From contig CAJFTO010000026.1 of the NCBI GenBank assembly GCA_904419955.1, positions 1 to 36,359 of the forward strand: 36,359 bases of DNA. Direction: 5' to 3'. How positions within the stretch are numbered: the stretch's first letter is position 1; the number at the start of each line of letters is the position of its first letter. The notes beneath the pieces were generated by a model. The model ran no database searches. It was not told where the DNA came from and saw only the letters and a list, made by a program, of their open reading frames with translations. The DNA is from Candidatus Roslinia caecavium (GTDB taxonomy: Bacteria; Bacillota; Clostridia; Monoglobales; Monoglobaceae). The position numbers were made by a program, and so were the translations under genes. Of the stretch, positions 34,450 to 36,359 are shown piece by piece.

Positions 34450-35169
34450 TTAACCATACCGCCGGCTTTCCGCGGCAAAATGCGCCGCGCCTGTTTTCTT
34501 CGGTCTTTTGAATATCCGATCAAATACGGGTGCCGCGTAGTGTGAGATAAATACGCAGGCCCCCATTATCGAGACGTAGTCCGCGATAATACCGGCAAAC
34601 CCTTTCGGGTCGTCAAAGCCCGCAAATTCCCGGGTCAGCAGCATATACGAGAGTATATCGTCGTTTATGAAGGCGTATACCCCGAAAACCGCTATCGCCG
34701 CCGCGGCGATCTTCAGCGCCGTCTCCGCAGTCTTTTTTTTGGCGCCGAATCGTTTTCTAAGCGTTTTGAGGACCGCCCTCCAATGCAGACCGAGGTGCAG
34801 CGACATAAATATGAAGCCCCAATGCGAGGACAGCATATGCAGCCGTCTGGCAAAGAACACGCCCGCGCGGATATCTATCAGTCCGAACCCGTCGGAGAGG
34901 ATCGCGGCGCTTATCATAAGCCCGACCATCGAGGCCAAGACCCCCAAATTTATAAGCGTCCGCATAACTCTCGACAAGTTGTAGCGACCCTTAAAAAGCG
35001 CCGCGTACCATTTGCGGTTTAAGAAACAGTGAATAATAAAAAGTACAAATTCCGCTATCCCCAGCGACGTATGCCGCCCGGAACCGGTGAATTCGTAAGC
35101 CATGAGCAAAAGAAGTATCGCGGTCATGGCTAAATCTACGGTTATTCTAAGTACTGATCTTGCTTTCAT
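34450..35169 (-). CDS. DUF4405 integral membrane protein, probable b-type cytochrome
   Basis: The 239-residue protein has six hydrophobic segments (about 6-26, 36-52, 71-91, 111-130, 150-167, 192-214). Histidines lie in or beside helices (His47, His111, His116, His125, His129 in HMLSSHWGFIFMSLHLGLHW), the pattern of a haem-binding membrane subunit. DUF4405 proteins have been linked to transmembrane electron transfer to extracytosolic flavoproteins. Here the same gene run encodes two exported flavodoxin lipoproteins, which fits that role. The haem and the partners are inference. GGAG lies 10 bases before the ATG. Confidence 0.8.
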   Translation of the reverse strand: MKARSVLRITVDLAMTAILLLLMAYEFTGSGRHTSLGIAEFVLFIIHCFLNRKWYAALFKGRYNLSRVMRTLINLGVLASMVGLMISAAILSDGFGLIDIRAGVFFARRLHMLSSHWGFIFMSLHLGLHWRAVLKTLRKRFGAKKKTAETALKIAAAAIAVFGVYAFINDDILSYMLLTREFAGFDDPKGFAGIIADYVSIMGACVFISHYAAPVFDRIFKRPKKTGAAHFAAESRRYG

Positions 35170-35191
35170 GATTTATCAACTCCAACAACAT

Positions 35192-35356
35192 AACGATTAG
35201 AGATCGGCAAACAGCGAATAGGTGGTGAAACCGCTTTCGTAAAATGTGAAAACGGCGTCTGTAACGCGATAGAAAACGGAATATTCCAATCGCATACTTT
35301 TCTTTTCAGCGTTATATGAGCGATTTCCGCCCCCTACTTCCTAATTCCCAATAACT
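35192..35356. repeat. Dispersed inverted-terminus repeat, copy C
   Basis: AACGATTAGAGATCGG, then GCGAATAGG at the left end, the shared core (ATGTGAAAACGGC, TCTGTAACG, GAAAACGGAATATT) and right end CCTACTTCCTAATTCCC identify a diverged third copy. It separates the MerR gene from the DUF4405 gene. The segment TGAAACCGCTTTCG also comes within one base of a cre consensus. Confidence 0.7.
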
Positions 35357-35394
35357 ATGTTATCATAATGCGTTTGTGATGTCTAATGCTTATA

Positions 35395-35817
35395 TTAAAT
35401 CTCCTGTGATGTCTTTTGGGCATTTCCACTTTGTTTCCACGCCTTCACTATCTCGTCGGTTACGGGCGCGCATTTTTGATTGTAGGTATCTATCTTATAA
35501 TTCATTAGATCGATGCTTCTCTCGATCTCTTCGAGTTGTTCGGCAAGGTCGTTCCTCGCTTCAATAAGTATTTTTCTTCTCGCCTCTGCGGTGTCCTCGC
35601 CGCTCATGGCGAGATCGACGTATTTGCGTATAGTGCCGAGTTTCATGCCGGCGCTCTTAAAGCGCAGGACAAGTTCTATCATGCCGATATCGGCGGCGTC
35701 GTAGTCTCTTATACCCGAGTCGTTTCTCTTGATTTTCGGGATCAAACCGATCCGTTCGTAATAGCGGAGATTGTCCGTCGAAACGCCGGTGATCCTTGAA
35801 GCCTCTTTGATAGTCAT
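35395..35817 (-). CDS. MerR-family transcriptional regulator
   Basis: The 140-residue regulator has the N-terminal MerR helix-turn-helix (TIKEASRITGVSTDNLRYYE, RIGLIPKIKRNDSGIRDY) and a dimerising coiled coil (about residues 80-118). A single Cys (Cys121) lies near the C-terminus, so it is not a metal sensor of the classic CxxC type but resembles the AdhR-like branch that responds to reactive aldehydes or redox stress. Its promoter (35857-35887) has the 19-bp spacer that MerR proteins remodel. It heads the redox gene run on the same strand. Confidence 0.92.
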   Translation of the reverse strand: MTIKEASRITGVSTDNLRYYERIGLIPKIKRNDSGIRDYDAADIGMIELVLRFKSAGMKLGTIRKYVDLAMSGEDTAEARRKILIEARNDLAEQLEEIERSIDLMNYKIDTYNQKCAPVTDEIVKAWKQSGNAQKTSQEI

Positions 35818-35856
35818 TTCGCGTTCCTCCGTTTCCCGTATCTTGTGGATACGATC

Positions 35857-35887
35857 ATTATAAAGTATTGACTTAACTTAAGGTCAA
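35857..35887 (-). promoter_or_regulatory. MerR-type promoter with 19-bp spacer and palindrome
   Basis: On the minus strand TTGACC (35887-35882) and TATAAT (35862-35857) are 19 bp apart, longer than the usual 17. An imperfect palindrome (TTGAC-CTTAA-GTTAA-GTCAA, 35868-35887) fills the spacer. This is the hallmark of a MerR-activated, probably autoregulated promoter, 40 bp upstream of the merR start. Confidence 0.75.
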
Positions 35888-35899
35888 TATATTTTTTTA

Positions 35900-36216
35900 T
35901 TTTCATAATATAATTTTAACGCAGCGTTTTAGAAATAGCAAATACTTATATTGTATGCTGAATTATACCGATAGGGCATGACAAACGACCGCCAAAATAT
36001 ACTGATGCGTACGGCATAGGCGTTTATAATCAAAGTGGGATCAAATTGGGAAGGCCGATTAAAAAAAATAAAAGACGGCGAGACGAAAGAGCCGCGCAGC
36101 GACCGCATTATCTTTAACTATCTTCGCAGTCCGACGTTTGGGGCGTTCTGATCCCGTCGCGTATATACCTCCCTCGAAGAGGAGCGGACGGTCGATCTTT
36201 TGAATAAAATCGTATA
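35900..36216. other. Gene-free stretch
   Basis: I see no credible reading frame, RNA gene or member of the dispersed repeat family here. It is AT-rich to 36060 and more GC-rich after. Confidence 0.6.
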
Positions 36217-36217
36217 A

Positions 36218-36243
36218 GAAAAAACCGCCGTTTTATACGGCGG
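36218..36243 (-). terminator. Terminator for a gene beyond the right window edge
   Basis: ACCGCCGT / ACGGCGGT is a perfect 8-bp stem with a 5-base loop, followed on the minus strand by TTTTTT. It should end a minus-strand transcript entering from the right. Confidence 0.8.
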
Positions 36244-36248
36244 TCGTT

Positions 36249-36267
36249 TTGGTGGAGACAACAGGAA
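36249..36267 (-). other. tRNA/tmRNA 3'-end-like string (possible attachment-site remnant)
   Basis: On the minus strand the sequence reads AATTCCTGTTGTCTCCACCA, resembling the T-loop to CCA end of a tRNA or tmRNA, and is followed at once by the terminator. The preceding bases do not form a clear T-arm, so a complete RNA gene is not supported. Confidence 0.3.
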
Positions 36268-36359
36268 TTATACTAAGTATTTGAGTGTGTTTTACTGCGT
36301 ATTTTTGTATATCGCAAACAACATTTTTACGCTGTTTTCTAAGTTTTATAGCTTAGTTT

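Overview
The window looks like chromosomal DNA of an anaerobic, low-to-mid GC Gram-positive bacterium of the class Clostridia. The evidence is ribosome binding sites of the AGGAGG type, -35/-10 promoters with 16-19 bp spacers, secreted proteins with S-layer homology (SLH) and copper-amine-oxidase-N-like stalk domains, a CsaB pyruvyl transferase for SLH anchoring, a Xfp phosphoketolase and a PTS/LacI/CcpA style sugar operon. The genus cannot be fixed from the sequence. No rRNA, tRNA or CRISPR array was found.

Layout. 1-3934: two secreted proteins, a pectate lyase whose 3' part is thrown out of frame by a 23-bp tandem duplication, and an SLH protein. 3935-6316: phosphoketolase. 6732-9026: a glycosyltransferase/CsaB fusion. 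9272-10660: ybaK and mrp. 10744-10912: first copy (A) of a dispersed inverted-terminus repeat. 11044-12624: a secreted SH3-repeat protein. 12917-17290: speD, speA, a HAD phosphatase, a DUF2520 protein and yhbY. 17552-24878: a sucrose locus, scrR-scrA-scrB-scrK, with a second repeat copy (B) and an IS110-family element lodged between scrR and scrA. 25128-29128: a small Cys-rich protein, a LysR regulator, an aldo/keto reductase and an alpha/beta hydrolase with a structured leader. 29368-35817: a seven-gene, same-strand redox cluster (MerR, DUF4405 membrane protein, CMD-cupin fusion, Isf-like flavoprotein, aldo/keto reductase, a stalk-SUMF1-flavodoxin lipoprotein, a flavodoxin lipoprotein), interrupted by repeat copy C. 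35900-36359: no gene seen, but a terminator and a tRNA/tmRNA-3'-end-like string.

Most striking observation. The IS110 element can be delimited to the base (22291-23870, CT core on both sides). Its upstream non-coding region folds into two internal loops, each closed by a hairpin with the same CTTTGT loop. The loop sequences match the flanking target and the element's own ends in the orientation expected of a bridge RNA. Joining the two ends creates a TTGACT-17-TATAAT promoter. The target is the terminal (TAATCNC)n array of the dispersed repeat, so the repeat and the transposon explain each other.

Second theme. Two lipid-anchored flavodoxin-domain proteins, one fused to a stalk domain and a SUMF1 domain, lie in one gene run with a six-helix DUF4405 protein. 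This suggests an extracytosolic flavin redox system, possibly controlled by the MerR protein, whose own promoter has the typical 19-bp spacer.
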